DNA of 64,000 bases from Alphaproteobacteria bacterium (GCA_017616015.1 JAFZYY010000030.1:62001-126000); one strand, 5' to 3'; shown: positions 53,156 through 62,305, numbered from the stretch's first letter. Made by a program: numbers and translations. The notes: generated by a model from the sequence alone, not told the origin.

Positions 53156-54238
53156 TTAATTTAGCGCTTTTCCCAACGCGTCTATGTGTAAAATGGCGTC
53201 TTTGAATTTGTCCGCGCTTAAATCGTAGCCTTCGACGTGCCAGCCGGGAACTTTTGTCGCTTTGTCAATCAAAGCGGGCAGGTCGGCTTCGGTCAGCCCG
53301 ATTTCCGCCAAAGTCGTCGGCAGTCCCGTTTTCTTATAGAATTTCAACACGCGGTCGCGTAAAGCCGTTTGTCCGTCGTATTCCAGCAGAGCCAGAACGC
53401 CGTAAGCAACAAGAAAACCGTGCAGATACTTGTGCGACACGGGGAAAATCGTCGCGCCGTAATAAAAACAATGCGCCAGATTTGTGTTGTAGTAAAATTC
53501 GGGACAAACCGTCATATTGCTGACCAGTCCCGTGGAAATGACAATGCACAGGGCAACTTCCTGCAACGCTTCGGACGTTTTCTTATTTTCGCAGGATTTC
53601 ATCGCTTCTTCGCCGAATTGCAACAACGGCTCGGAACACGCGCCGCACAAGCACTTGCCGACCAACAAATTCTGGTCAAGTTTGACATTCCTTAACGCCA
53701 GAGCGACTTCCGGTTCTTTGCTCAACGCGTCGCCGATACCGGCCTGCAGGTATTTGATCGGGGCTTCCGCAATGATTTGGTCGTTGATGAACACGCAAAC
53801 GGGCGGACGGGAGCTGTAAAAGTTGTTCTTAAAACTGCCGTCAGCGTTGTACATGATCGCCAGAGCGGTGCAGGGCGCGCAGTTTGAGGAAATGGTCGGA
53901 AACGTGAACAAAGGCTTTTCCAGACGTTCCGCCGTGACTTTGCAGGTGTCGCAGCATTTTCCGCCACCCATCGCTAAAATCATATCGGCTTTCTGTACGG
54001 TTTCGTTTGCCGTCAGCATTTCGACGTTTTCATAGGTGGAATCCCCGCCGAACCATACCTGCCCCAGAACCTCAATGCCGTCCAGCTCTTTCGTCAGCTT
54101 GTCCGCCGCCACCGCCATTGCGGTTTTTCCGCCGATAATCACCGCCGTTTTGCCGTACTTTTTCAAAATGACGGACGCTTTCTGATAGACGTCGGAACCG
54201 ATCATATAATCCGGCAAAGCCACAAAAGAACGCTTCAT
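53156..54238 (-). CDS. Iron-containing alcohol dehydrogenase, glycerol-dehydrogenase-like
   Basis: A 360-residue group III alcohol dehydrogenase. The NAD-binding GGGKCCDTCKV corresponds to the family GGGKxxDxAK; metal ligands are probably the Asp in GIGDALSK, the His in LAHCFYYG and the His of KYLHGFLVAYG. It resembles GldA, which oxidises glycerol to dihydroxyacetone; no DhaK-type kinase is adjacent, so another polyol could be the substrate. The cofactor region is unusually cysteine-rich (CCDTC and CGACSE). Single-gene unit with its own terminator. Confidence 0.87.
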   Translation of the reverse strand: MKRSFVALPDYMIGSDVYQKASVILKKYGKTAVIIGGKTAMAVAADKLTKELDGIEVLGQVWFGGDSTYENVEMLTANETVQKADMILAMGGGKCCDTCKVTAERLEKPLFTFPTISSNCAPCTALAIMYNADGSFKNNFYSSRPPVCVFINDQIIAEAPIKYLQAGIGDALSKEPEVALALRNVKLDQNLLVGKCLCGACSEPLLQFGEEAMKSCENKKTSEALQEVALCIVISTGLVSNMTVCPEFYYNTNLAHCFYYGATIFPVSHKYLHGFLVAYGVLALLEYDGQTALRDRVLKFYKKTGLPTTLAEIGLTEADLPALIDKATKVPGWHVEGYDLSADKFKDAILHIDALGKALN

Positions 54239-54421
54239 CGTTTAATCCTCTCGTTTAAATTGAAATATTGATTTTTATAGTTTTTTTAAGGCGGAAAGTC
54301 AATCAAAGGACAAAATCCGTCCTGATAAAACCCTTATAGCAGTTTACGTTTTAAACCTTGCAGACGGACATTTATATCGACGACAAGCCTTTTTATCAAT
54401 TTGCAGTTCACGATTTTTGAA

Positions 54422-54691
54422 ATGCAAGCGCCTGCACAACAAAATAAAACTGTTTCCGTCGTTAAAAAAGAAAGTGTCGGGGAAATCGTGATGCGTGATA
54501 AATATCACACTTACGAATTCAAAAAACTTCCCGTTACATTGCCTTTGATGCCGAACGCCACCACGCGTGAAGACATTATTATGGCTCTGATGCGCCGGGA
54601 TTATCCCAATCGGCTGATTCGCGCTTTCGCTTCCTATAACAGAAACAGCAAATTCTTCCTCAAAATTTCACTGGATAATGAACTTTATTAG
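54422..54691 (+). CDS. Small protein, function unknown
   Basis: An 89-residue protein I do not recognise, basic and without signal or membrane segment. The middle reads IVMRDKYHTYEFKKLPVTLPLMP and the end LIRAFASYNRNSKFFLKIS. A TTG 21 bases upstream is also a possible start. There is no clear ribosome binding site at either start, so expression is uncertain. It stands alone between the dehydrogenase and an AT-rich membrane protein gene; the 162 bases before it and 179 bases after it show nothing I can name. Confidence 0.45.
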   Translation: MQAPAQQNKTVSVVKKESVGEIVMRDKYHTYEFKKLPVTLPLMPNATTREDIIMALMRRDYPNRLIRAFASYNRNSKFFLKISLDNELY

Positions 54692-54870
54692 CAGACGGCT
54701 TACAACAAACTATCGACGATTTTGAAAAATTCATAAAAATCAGATATTTATTTTGTTTTTTCTTACCTTGAGAACAGTCTGCCTATCCGAAATTTAGTGG
54801 ATCCATTTCTTGTATTTTATTTTTTTTCTGTGATAATACATCGGCATATCTTATAAATTAGGAAAAAAAT

Positions 54871-55428
54871 ATGTCATCATTTATACAACTTATTAAACAG
54901 TTTATATCCGGAAACACACCTCAAGGTATTAAATTTAGAACCAATTTATCTGTTATATTAACTTTTTCTGTTCTTATTATAGAAATTGTAATATATCTCA
55001 TATATTGGAATTCTATTCCGAATATGATTCAATATGATTATGATTTTTCAGGTATACCAAATAATATTTGTGAGAAAAAATGGATATGGTATAATGTTCT
55101 TATTCAAATATTTATTTGCATTTTTGTATTTATCATAAAATATTTTTCATATAAAATGAAATGTATTCATCATATTGTTTATGATGAAAATAATAATTTA
55201 ATTCCGATTATGAATAAACGATTTTCCATGTTTGCGTGGGAAACGGCTATGCTTTTTGTGACAACGGAGCAAGGCTATATTTTTGCTCTTATTGGTATTA
55301 TCGAAAATCGTATGTGCGATGATGTTGTGACGATGATATTTCTGTTTTGGCTGATTGTACTTATTTTCGAGTTCCGATCCGATTTAAAAGTACTGAAGAA
55401 CGGCGGCAATAATAATCAAAAAGCTTAA
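54871..55428 (+). CDS. AT-rich membrane protein, DUF1648-like
   Basis: A 185-residue protein with four to five hydrophobic segments (about 29-46, 69-90, 120-140, 147-168). The N-terminal IYWNSIPNMIQYDYDFSGIPNNICEKKWIW resembles the LP-x-x-I-P-x-H-F-x-x-x-G-x-x-D motif of DUF1648 proteins. The gene is far richer in A+T, with many ATA and TTA codons, than its neighbours, so it is probably of foreign origin. AGGAAA precedes the ATG. Function unknown. Confidence 0.7.
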   Translation: MSSFIQLIKQFISGNTPQGIKFRTNLSVILTFSVLIIEIVIYLIYWNSIPNMIQYDYDFSGIPNNICEKKWIWYNVLIQIFICIFVFIIKYFSYKMKCIHHIVYDENNNLIPIMNKRFSMFAWETAMLFVTTEQGYIFALIGIIENRMCDDVVTMIFLFWLIVLIFEFRSDLKVLKNGGNNNQKA

Positions 55429-55493
55429 AAACATTGCGCTAAACTTCAAAACTGTTTCTAAAGCAAGAAAAACAGCCAGAATAAATTCAAAAA

Positions 55494-55543
55494 TAAAAAA
55501 AACCCTCCAAACGGGATATCTCCCGCCGGGAGGGCGTTTTTTC
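55494..55543. terminator. Nested hairpin terminator between the membrane protein gene and rho
   Basis: CCCTCC/GGAGGG (55503-55508 with 55529-55534) encloses CGGGA/TCCCG (55512-55516 with 55521-55525). A-run on the left and T-run on the right make it usable from both sides; it lies 14 bases past the rho stop. Confidence 0.75.
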
Positions 55544-55556
55544 CGTATGAGTAATA

Positions 55557-56810
55557 CTAGGAATTCATAGCGTCGAAAAAGTCGTGATTGTTTTTTGACT
55601 GTTTCAGCTTTTCCATTAAAAATTCCATCGCGTCCGCCGGTCCCATCGGCATCAGCACGCGGCGCAACACCCACATTTTAGACAGCATATCCTTGCCGAC
55701 CAGTAATTCTTCCTTACGCGTGCCGGATTTCGTAATGTCAATCGCGGGGAAAATGCGTTTGTCGGACACTTTACGGTCCAGAATGATTTCGGAATTGCCT
55801 GTGCCTTTGAATTCTTCAAAAATCACTTCGTCCATGCGGGAACCCGTATCAATCAAAGCGGTGGCGATAATCGTTAAAGAACCACCTTCCTCGATATTTC
55901 TGGCCGCGCCGAAAAAGCGTTTCGGTTTTTGTAAAGCGTTAGCGTCAACACCGCCGGTCAATACTTTACCGGAACTGGGCACAACCGTGTTATAAGCGCG
56001 CGCCAGACGCGTAATCGAGTCAAGCAGGATAACGACGTCGCGTTTGTGTTCAACCAGTCTCTTGGCCTTTTCAATGACCATTTCGGCGACCTGAACGTGA
56101 CGGGAGGCCGGTTCGTCAAAAGTTGAACTGATAACCTCTCCCTGAATCGTTCGGCTCATTTCCGTGACTTCTTCCGGGCGTTCGTCAATCAACAAAACAA
56201 TTAAGTAAATTTCCGGATTGTTTTGCGTAATCGCGTGGGCGATGTTTTGCAGCATCACGGTTTTACCGGTTCTGGGCGGCGCAACGATCATGCCGCGCTG
56301 ACCTTTTCCCTGCGGACAAATCAGATCTATGATTCTGGACGTCATGTTTTTATTGTCCAGATCGTTCTCCATTTTGATTTTTTCGTTCGGGTGAAGCGGC
56401 GTCAGGTTGTCAAAATTAATGCGATAACGCACATTTTCCGGTTCTGCAAAGTTGATTTTTGAAATTTTGGAAAGAGCAAAGTATCTTTCGCCGTCCTTCG
56501 GGGCGCGAAGCTCGCCTTCAACCGTGTCGCCTGTTCTCAAACCGAATTTTTTGACCTGACTCGGAGAAACGTAAATATCGTCGGGACCGGGCAGGTAATT
56601 GGACTCGGGAGAGCGCAAAAAACCGAAACCGTCTTGCAAAACTTCAATAACGCCCTCGTCCTGAAGTGTTTCTTCGTTATTTGCCAGCTGTTTCAGAATG
56701 GCAAAGGTCAAATCCTGCGTTCTTAACGTCGAAGCGTTTTCAACGCCCAATTCTTCCGCCATGTTCAACAATTCGGCGGGAGACTTCTTTTTCAGATTCT
56801 TTAAATGCAT
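55557..56810 (-). CDS. rho: Transcription termination factor Rho
   Basis: A 417-residue hexameric RNA helicase. N-terminal RNA-binding domain with [34 protein letters not shown], Walker A PPRTGKT, Walker [17 protein letters not shown], the Q-loop [20 protein letters not shown], and the R-loop around KSGTRKEE. It is the left neighbour of the candidate origin. hemE and hemJ, often found between rho and the origin in relatives, are absent here. Confidence 0.98.
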   Translation of the reverse strand: MHLKNLKKKSPAELLNMAEELGVENASTLRTQDLTFAILKQLANNEETLQDEGVIEVLQDGFGFLRSPESNYLPGPDDIYVSPSQVKKFGLRTGDTVEGELRAPKDGERYFALSKISKINFAEPENVRYRINFDNLTPLHPNEKIKMENDLDNKNMTSRIIDLICPQGKGQRGMIVAPPRTGKTVMLQNIAHAITQNNPEIYLIVLLIDERPEEVTEMSRTIQGEVISSTFDEPASRHVQVAEMVIEKAKRLVEHKRDVVILLDSITRLARAYNTVVPSSGKVLTGGVDANALQKPKRFFGAARNIEEGGSLTIIATALIDTGSRMDEVIFEEFKGTGNSEIILDRKVSDKRIFPAIDITKSGTRKEELLVGKDMLSKMWVLRRVLMPMGPADAMEFLMEKLKQSKNNHDFFDAMNS

Positions 56811-57238
56811 CTATAATCGTCTTTATGTTATGATTGAGAAACGGCGGAAAATCGCCAAAGAGAAGAGAGTTTTGTTTTATCTTTTTTGGCGTTTCCGGTC
56901 AAGCTGAAAAAAATACCTTCAATAAATATATAATAAAAAGATGTTGTTGTTTTTTGCTCCTGTGCATAAGTGGGACGCTTTTTTATCAACAGGTTTTAAA
57001 CAAAAAATGTCACAGAGGTACCATTTTGGAAAAATGAAAGGATAAAAAATAAAAAAAATGACCAAACGGCGAGTCGCTCCATATTGTGGATAATGTGGAT
57101 AAGTAGTTATCCCTGTTATAGTCGAACGAATAAAAATTTTTATACACATCTGCATAAAAAAAGGGACATAATGGCATAAAAGGGATAAAACAAAATGGAA
57201 TGTCGTTTTATCAGACTTATGCACAGGAGTTTTGAAAG
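56811..57238. other. oriC: Candidate chromosomal origin of replication (oriC)
   Basis: This 428-bp AT-rich region between rho and maf has no gene. Five 9-mers fit TTWTNCACA: 56961-56969 (minus), 57085-57093 and 57094-57102 (both minus, both TTATCCACA and directly abutting), 57140-57148 (TTATACACA) and 57217-57225 (TTATGCACA). TTATCAACA (56983-56991) and TTATCCCTG (57107-57115) are weaker. A run of almost pure A/T at 56906-56940 would suit unwinding. In Caulobacter and relatives the origin lies next to the maf-aroE-coaE-dnaQ-secB block, as here. Genes to the left are mainly minus-strand and to the right almost all plus-strand. Confidence 0.85.
57085..57102 (-). promoter_or_regulatory. Two abutting consensus DnaA boxes
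   Basis: TGTGGATAA occurs twice without spacing; on the minus strand both read TTATCCACA, the high-affinity DnaA box. Tandem same-direction boxes would favour cooperative DnaA loading. Confidence 0.9.
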
Positions 57239-57829
57239 ATGTTGATATTGGCTTCTAAAAGCAAGAGCAGGCAAGACCTTTTGGACGCTGCGGGCGTCGA
57301 ATTTAAAAGTATTCCTTCCGGCATTGACGAGGAAGCAATCAGAGTCGAAATGCGTGCCGCCGGTCAAAACAGCAAACAGACAAGTCTCAGACTGGCAACC
57401 GAAAAGGCGATGGCCGTTTCAAAAAAACATCCTAAAGCCTTTGTTATCGGCGCGGACCAAATTCTGGATATGAAAGGCGAATGGTTTTCAAAACCCGCCG
57501 ATTTGAGTATGGCGCATAAGAATCTGAAAAAATTGAGAAATAAAACGCATTTGTTGGTTAACGGCACGGCGGTCGTCAAAAACGGCAAGCTGATTTGGTT
57601 TGACAACTCCGTCGTCAAAGTGACGATGCGTGATTTTTCCGATAACTTCCTTGACGATTATCTGGCTGAAGCCGGCGAAGAAGTTTGTTATTCCGTCGGC
57701 GCTTATTATATGGAAGATTTGGGCGCACAACTTGTCAAATCTTTTGAAGGCGATTATTTTTCAATTCTGGGATTGCCCTTGCTGCCGTTGCTGGAATGCT
57801 TGCGTCAGTGCGGAGAACTGCAGAAATGA
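57239..57829 (+). CDS. maf: Maf family nucleotide pyrophosphatase
   Basis: A 196-residue enzyme that hydrolyses non-canonical or modified nucleoside triphosphates. The family start LILASxSxxR is LILASKSKSRQDLLDAAGV, and VIGADQILDMKGEWFSKP with VCYSVGAYYMEDLGAQLV gives the active site. CAGGAG lies 11 bases ahead of the ATG, inside the last DnaA-box neighbourhood (57217-57225), so its promoter is within the candidate origin. It overlaps aroE by 4 bases. Confidence 0.94.
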   Translation: MLILASKSKSRQDLLDAAGVEFKSIPSGIDEEAIRVEMRAAGQNSKQTSLRLATEKAMAVSKKHPKAFVIGADQILDMKGEWFSKPADLSMAHKNLKKLRNKTHLLVNGTAVVKNGKLIWFDNSVVKVTMRDFSDNFLDDYLAEAGEEVCYSVGAYYMEDLGAQLVKSFEGDYFSILGLPLLPLLECLRQCGELQK

Positions 57830-58650
57830 CCTTGAAAAAGGCCGGCGTTATCGGTTTTCCGATTCATCATTCCAAATCTCCGATTATTCATAATTATTGG
57901 CTGAAAAAATACGGCATCCGGGCCGTATATGATGCTTTTGAAATCAAATCCGAAGAATTGGAAAAATTTGTTTTCTCTTTGAAAGAAAAAGATTTTTCAG
58001 GCATTAACGTAACCGTACCGCATAAAGTCGCCGTGATGAAACTGATGGACGAATTATCTGCCGCAGCGCAAAAAGCCGGTGCGGTCAATACCGTGATCGT
58101 CAGAGAGGACGGAACTTTGTTCGGTCACAACACAGACGGGGCGGGCTTTCTGGCAAATATCCTTGAAAAAAAGAAAGATTTTGACATTAAACAAAAACCC
58201 GTCGTGATTTTAGGAACGGGCGGCGCGGCCAGAGGCGTTTGCGCGGCTTTGGTTTTAGCGGGCGCGCCGGAAATCAGACTGGTTTACAGAACAAAAGAAA
58301 AAGCCGAAAATCTTGCATCTTCCGTCGGCGGAAACTTCCGGCTTGTCGAATGGAGCAAAAAAGAAACTATTTTAGATGACGCGGGATTACTGGCCAACGC
58401 GACGACGCTCGGCATGAAAGGTTTTGATCCGTTGGAAATAGACCTGTCAGGTTTGAATGCATCGGCAATCGTCGCGGACGTGGTATATTCCCCTTTAAAA
58501 ACGGAATTGCTGAAACAGGCCGAAGAAAGGGGACACGTTACGGCGGACGGACTGGGAATGCTGCTGCATCAGGCTTGTCCGGCTTTTCAGGCATGGTTTG
58601 GCGTTATGCCTGAAATCACGCCGGAATTAAGGGAGCTTGTCTTGAAATGA
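57826..58650 (+). CDS. aroE: Shikimate dehydrogenase AroE
   Basis: A 274-residue NADPH-dependent enzyme of aromatic amino-acid synthesis. GFPIHHSKSPIIHNYW binds shikimate; NVTVPHK holds the catalytic Lys; GHNTDGAGF, the NADP loop VILGTGGAARGV and ANATTLGM are present. The frame is open from 57796, but ATG 57826 overlaps the maf stop (ATGA) and begins the conserved part. It overlaps coaE by 4 bases. Confidence 0.97.
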   Translation: MTLKKAGVIGFPIHHSKSPIIHNYWLKKYGIRAVYDAFEIKSEELEKFVFSLKEKDFSGINVTVPHKVAVMKLMDELSAAAQKAGAVNTVIVREDGTLFGHNTDGAGFLANILEKKKDFDIKQKPVVILGTGGAARGVCAALVLAGAPEIRLVYRTKEKAENLASSVGGNFRLVEWSKKETILDDAGLLANATTLGMKGFDPLEIDLSGLNASAIVADVVYSPLKTELLKQAEERGHVTADGLGMLLHQACPAFQAWFGVMPEITPELRELVLK

Positions 58651-59234
58651 CAAAAAGCGTTGTCGTCGGACTGACAGGAAATATGGGAGCAGGCAAATCC
58701 ACTGCCGTCAAAATGATTCGGGAAACGGTCGTTCCCGTGTTTGAAGCTGACCGGGCTGTGCATATTCTGATGCGCGATAATCGGGAAATGAAAGCTTTGT
58801 TTTTCCGGAAATTCCCGGAAAGCCTTGTCAACGACGAAATTGACAGGACTGTTCTATCCGCTTTGATTAAAGAACAAAAACTTGATGTCAGACAGCTTGA
58901 ACAAATGATTTATCCTTTTCTGGAAAAAGAGCTGCAAAACTTTTTTACGCGCCACAGTCGCGAACCTGTCGTCGTTTTGGACGTTCCTTTACTGTTTGAA
59001 GCGGGGTGGGACAGGTTTTGCGACAAAATCATCGTCGTATCGGCACCGGCGGACGTATTGAAACAGCGCGTTTTTGAACGTCCCGGCATGACGGAAGAAA
59101 AATATCTGGCTTTAACCGCAAGGCAAATGCCTGATGAAGAAAAACGGGAAAAAGCCGATTACGTCATTGAAACACAATACGGAATCGACTCTGTACAGCA
59201 ACAACTGACTGAAATTATGGAAGAATTAAAATGA
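58647..59234 (+). CDS. coaE: Dephospho-CoA kinase CoaE
   Basis: A 195-residue P-loop kinase for the final step of CoA synthesis. Walker A is GLTGNMGAGKSTAV; FEADRAVH, VVLDVPLLFEAGW and the lid region RQMPDEEKREKADYVI follow the family. It overlaps both neighbours by 4 bases in the compact maf-aroE-coaE-dnaQ operon. Confidence 0.97.
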   Translation: MTKSVVVGLTGNMGAGKSTAVKMIRETVVPVFEADRAVHILMRDNREMKALFFRKFPESLVNDEIDRTVLSALIKEQKLDVRQLEQMIYPFLEKELQNFFTRHSREPVVVLDVPLLFEAGWDRFCDKIIVVSAPADVLKQRVFERPGMTEEKYLALTARQMPDEEKREKADYVIETQYGIDSVQQQLTEIMEELK

Positions 59235-59920
59235 GAGAGATTGTTTTAGATACGGAAACGACGGGACTTGATCCTTATTCCGGACATAAACTCGTTTCAA
59301 TTGGCTGTGTCGAGCTGGAAAATCACATGCCGACCGGAAAAACATATTATCAGCTGATCAATCCGGAACGCGACGTGCCCGAAGAAGTCGTTAAAGTTCA
59401 CGGACTGACAAACGAAATTCTGGACAAGGAACCGCCATTTCGCGATATCGTCGATGATTTTCTGGCGTTTATAGGAACCGATCCTCTTGTCATTCACAAC
59501 GCCGAATTCGATATGAAGTTTATCAACGCGGAATTGTCCTGGATAAAAAGAGATCCCATTCCGATGGACAGGGCGATCGACACTTTACTTATCGCTAAAC
59601 GAAAATTCCCCGGATCACGTGTTAATCTGGACGAACTTTGCCGCCGTTTCGGCATTGATAACACCAAACGCACCAAGCACGGAGCTTTGTTGGACTCTGA
59701 ACTTTTGGCCGAAGTGTATCTGGAATTGTTGGGCGGCCGCGAACCGGGATTTGTCCTCGGTATGAAAAAAGAAGAAAGCGCTTTGGAAATCAGGGCAAAA
59801 TCCGCCGAAAATATAAAAAAGCCCCGTAAAGAACCGCGTCCTGCTGTTTTTTTGGAGGGTGAAGCGGAAAATCACGAGGCTTTTTTAAAAAAGCTCAAAG
59901 ATCCGATGTGGCTCAGTTAA
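59231..59920 (+). CDS. dnaQ: DNA polymerase III epsilon subunit (proofreading exonuclease)
   Basis: A 229-residue DEDDh 3'-5' exonuclease. Exo I is LDTETTGLDP, Exo II is VIHNAEFDMKFIN, Exo III is HGALLDSELLAEVYLELLGG. The C-terminal tail differs from enterobacterial DnaQ but binds the polymerase in this family. Its last 8 bases overlap the end of the convergent secB gene. Confidence 0.97.
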   Translation: MREIVLDTETTGLDPYSGHKLVSIGCVELENHMPTGKTYYQLINPERDVPEEVVKVHGLTNEILDKEPPFRDIVDDFLAFIGTDPLVIHNAEFDMKFINAELSWIKRDPIPMDRAIDTLLIAKRKFPGSRVNLDELCRRFGIDNTKRTKHGALLDSELLAEVYLELLGGREPGFVLGMKKEESALEIRAKSAENIKKPRKEPRPAVFLEGEAENHEAFLKKLKDPMWLS

Positions 59921-60392
59921 CCGTCGCGGATTCTTTTTCTTTTTTCAGTTCTTCCAGCCGTTTGTGATACAAACCGACAAAATCAATCGGGTTGATCATC
60001 AGGGGCGGGAATCCGCTTTCACGCGTTAAATCGGCGATGATGTTGCGCGCAAACGGGAACAACAAACGCGGAATTTCGATTAATAAGATCGGTTCGATAT
60101 GTTCCGGCGCAACCTGAACAGTCGCAATGCAACCGTATTCGACTTCACACAGAAAAGCTACCTTGTCTTCCGCTTTGGCTTCGGCTTTAATCTTCAAGCC
60201 GACCTGATAAACCGTATCCTGAATTTTGCCGGCTTGCACGTCGACGTTGACATTGATTTCCGGATTGGATTTCAGTTCGGTGAAAATCTGGGGAACATGA
60301 GGGGCTTCGAATGAAATATCTTTTACAAATTGCGCGTTGATCGCAATGGCAACTTGCTGTTGTTCGTTATTTTCGGTATTATTTTCGCTCAT
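59913..60392 (-). CDS. secB: Protein-export chaperone SecB
   Basis: A 159-residue tetrameric chaperone that delivers unfolded precursors to SecA, for example the porin and autotransporters of this window. AINAQFVKDISFEAPHVPQIF, VDVQAGKIQDTVYQVGLKIKAEAK and PRLLFPFARNIIADLTRESGFPPLMINPIDF are the family blocks. It is the only minus-strand gene right of the candidate origin, an orientation also common in relatives. Confidence 0.97.
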   Translation of the reverse strand: MSENNTENNEQQQVAIAINAQFVKDISFEAPHVPQIFTELKSNPEINVNVDVQAGKIQDTVYQVGLKIKAEAKAEDKVAFLCEVEYGCIATVQVAPEHIEPILLIEIPRLLFPFARNIIADLTRESGFPPLMINPIDFVGLYHKRLEELKKEKESATVN

Positions 60393-60471
60393 TAAAGTAT
60401 TCTCCTGAATTAAAAATCTGGTATACTCTATCCTAATTGAATCGGGAAAGAAAGAAAGAAGGTTAAAAATT

Positions 60472-61158
60472 ATGTCACAACAGTTTCAGTTTTTAGACAT
60501 CATCTTTTTGGGAATAGTCGTATTGTTGCTGATTAACCGCCTGCGCAGTGTTTTGGGGACGCGTCCTTCCGCCGATAATTCCGTTAAAAACGAAACTGTA
60601 CAGCCGGCAAAGATTGTTGATATTTCCGAATACAGAACATTGGAAAGCGCTACCGGTTCGAAAATGGAACAGGACATAACCGCTAGTACGGATTTTGAAG
60701 AAGATGCAGAGGTAATTCAAAGTCTGAAAAAAATAAAGGAAGCTTTTCCTTCTTTCGATCTGGTTGATTTTATGCAAAAGGCCCCGCGGGCGTTTGAATA
60801 TATTGCTTTGGCTTTTGCCGGCGGAGATAAAGAAAGTCTGAAGCCGCTGTTGAGCGACAATATCTATCATAGCTTTGAAAAAGCGATCGACGAACGCAAG
60901 GAACGCAAGGAAACCGCGGAATTCAGTCTGATCGGATTTAAATCAATCAAATTGACTGATGCCAAAATGTTCGGCAGCGAAGTCGAATTGACAGTCGAAT
61001 TTGAAACCGAACAAACGAATATCGTCAAAAACGCCGCCGGAGAAGTCATTATCGGCGATCCGACTTATATTGAAACAGTGACGGATATCTGGACATTAAA
61101 GAAGAATATGCATTCTTCCGATCCTATTTGGATATTAACGGCGACGCACAGCAAATAA
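60472..61158 (+). CDS. Tim44/TimA-like domain protein
   Basis: A 228-residue protein with one N-terminal membrane helix (about 8-21), a variable acidic linker and a C-terminal Tim44-like domain: FLQKAP-type helix DFMQKAPRAFEYIALAFAGGDKESLKPLLSDNIYHSFEKAI, then ELTVEFETEQTNIVKNAAGEVIIGDP and TDIWTLKKN. The bacterial version, called TimA, is typical of alphaproteobacteria and sits between secB and mltA as here; it is thought to act at the inner membrane in protein translocation or quality control. Confidence 0.93.
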   Translation: MSQQFQFLDIIFLGIVVLLLINRLRSVLGTRPSADNSVKNETVQPAKIVDISEYRTLESATGSKMEQDITASTDFEEDAEVIQSLKKIKEAFPSFDLVDFMQKAPRAFEYIALAFAGGDKESLKPLLSDNIYHSFEKAIDERKERKETAEFSLIGFKSIKLTDAKMFGSEVELTVEFETEQTNIVKNAAGEVIIGDPTYIETVTDIWTLKKNMHSSDPIWILTATHSK

Positions 61159-61167
61159 TCCGGATTA

Positions 61168-62304
61168 ATGAAACGCGTTTTTATTATTTTTTGTGCCGTT
61201 TTAATGGCCGGTTTGACGTTTTATTTCAGGAAAGCGTCCGAAAAACCGTCGGAAACAGCCTCTTTTTTGACTGAATTTCCATCGGAAACAAAACTTTCCG
61301 CTGTTGATTTTTCACAATTAAACGGTTTTGAAACAGATAAAGTTCTGGAAGCATTGCCCGCTTTGCGAAAATCTTGTCTTGTTTTGAAAAAAAAATATAA
61401 GCAATGGCGCGGCGTTTGCGATGAATTAAATCATTCTTTTAAATCGGATCCGGAGTTTAGATCTTTTTTGAAAAAGAATTTTCAGCCTTATGCCGTTAAT
61501 AAAACTCAGAAAGGTCTGTTTACCGGCTATTATGAACCGGAAATAGAAGGTTCTTCCGTTCGGACAAAAGAATATGCGACGCCTGTTTACGGACTGCCGC
61601 AGGATATTGTCCGTATTGATCTGGAAAAATTTAATCCGAAATATAAAGGCGAAATCCTGTTCGGCAAACAGTCGGGCAAAGAAATAACACCCTATCTGAC
61701 GCGTAAGGAAATCGAAACGGGCAAAACGAAAGTTCCCGCCGACGTTATCGCATGGGTTAAAGAACCGGCTGACTTGTTTATTCTGCAAATTCAGGGCTCG
61801 GGTATATTAAAATTGCCTGACGGGAAACAAATCGGCATCGGTTATGACGGTAACAACGGTCATCGTTTTACCGGAATAGGCAGTGTCATGGCTAAAAAAG
61901 GACTGTTGAAAAACGGTGTCTACACGATGTCCGAAATCAGGGATTGGCTGATTTCAAATCCTGAACAAGCTCAAAAACTGATGCATGAAAACAAGCGTTA
62001 TATCTTTTTTAAAAAGCTTGATAAACCCGGAGCCATAGGCTCTTTGGGCGTTCCTTTAACGGCAGGCAGAAGTCTGGCCGTCGATCCGGCTTATATTCCG
62101 TTAGGCAGTTTTTTGTGGCTGCAGGCAGAGCATGATAAAACGCCTTTGAACCGTCTGATGACGGCGCAGGATACCGGCAGCGCGATTAAAGGCGTTATTC
62201 GGGGGGATTTTTTCTGGGGAGCGGGAGAACAGGCTCTTAAAGAAGCAGGACGTATGCGCAGTCAGGGAACTTATTTTTTGTTATTACCGAAAAGAGAGTT
62301 GTGA
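61168..62304 (+). CDS. mltA: Membrane-bound lytic murein transglycosylase A family protein
   Basis: A 378-residue peptidoglycan lytic transglycosylase. GLFTGYYEPEIEGS, YLTRKEIETG, FILQIQGSGILKLPDG, SLGVPLTAGRSLAVDP and the catalytic Asp region TAQDTGSAIKGVIRGDFFWG are MltA hallmarks. Unlike the E. coli protein there is no lipobox; the N-terminus is a basic start plus one hydrophobic helix (about 4-20), so it is anchored as a membrane protein or secreted. It lies 9 bases after the Tim44-like gene. Confidence 0.95.
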   Translation: MKRVFIIFCAVLMAGLTFYFRKASEKPSETASFLTEFPSETKLSAVDFSQLNGFETDKVLEALPALRKSCLVLKKKYKQWRGVCDELNHSFKSDPEFRSFLKKNFQPYAVNKTQKGLFTGYYEPEIEGSSVRTKEYATPVYGLPQDIVRIDLEKFNPKYKGEILFGKQSGKEITPYLTRKEIETGKTKVPADVIAWVKEPADLFILQIQGSGILKLPDGKQIGIGYDGNNGHRFTGIGSVMAKKGLLKNGVYTMSEIRDWLISNPEQAQKLMHENKRYIFFKKLDKPGAIGSLGVPLTAGRSLAVDPAYIPLGSFLWLQAEHDKTPLNRLMTAQDTGSAIKGVIRGDFFWGAGEQALKEAGRMRSQGTYFLLLPKREL

Positions 62305-62305
62305 A

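Noticed and set aside
54692-54870. Inverted GCAGAC/GTCTGC segments
   Set aside because: The arms are short and about 80 bases apart; too weak to name a function.
57107-57115. Third DnaA box TTATCCCTG
   Set aside because: The last three bases depart from the consensus, so I list it only as a weak neighbour of the two perfect boxes.
59616-59626. CACGTG core resembling parS inside dnaQ
   Set aside because: Only the six-base core matches; the flanks (GAT and TTA) do not fit the palindrome.
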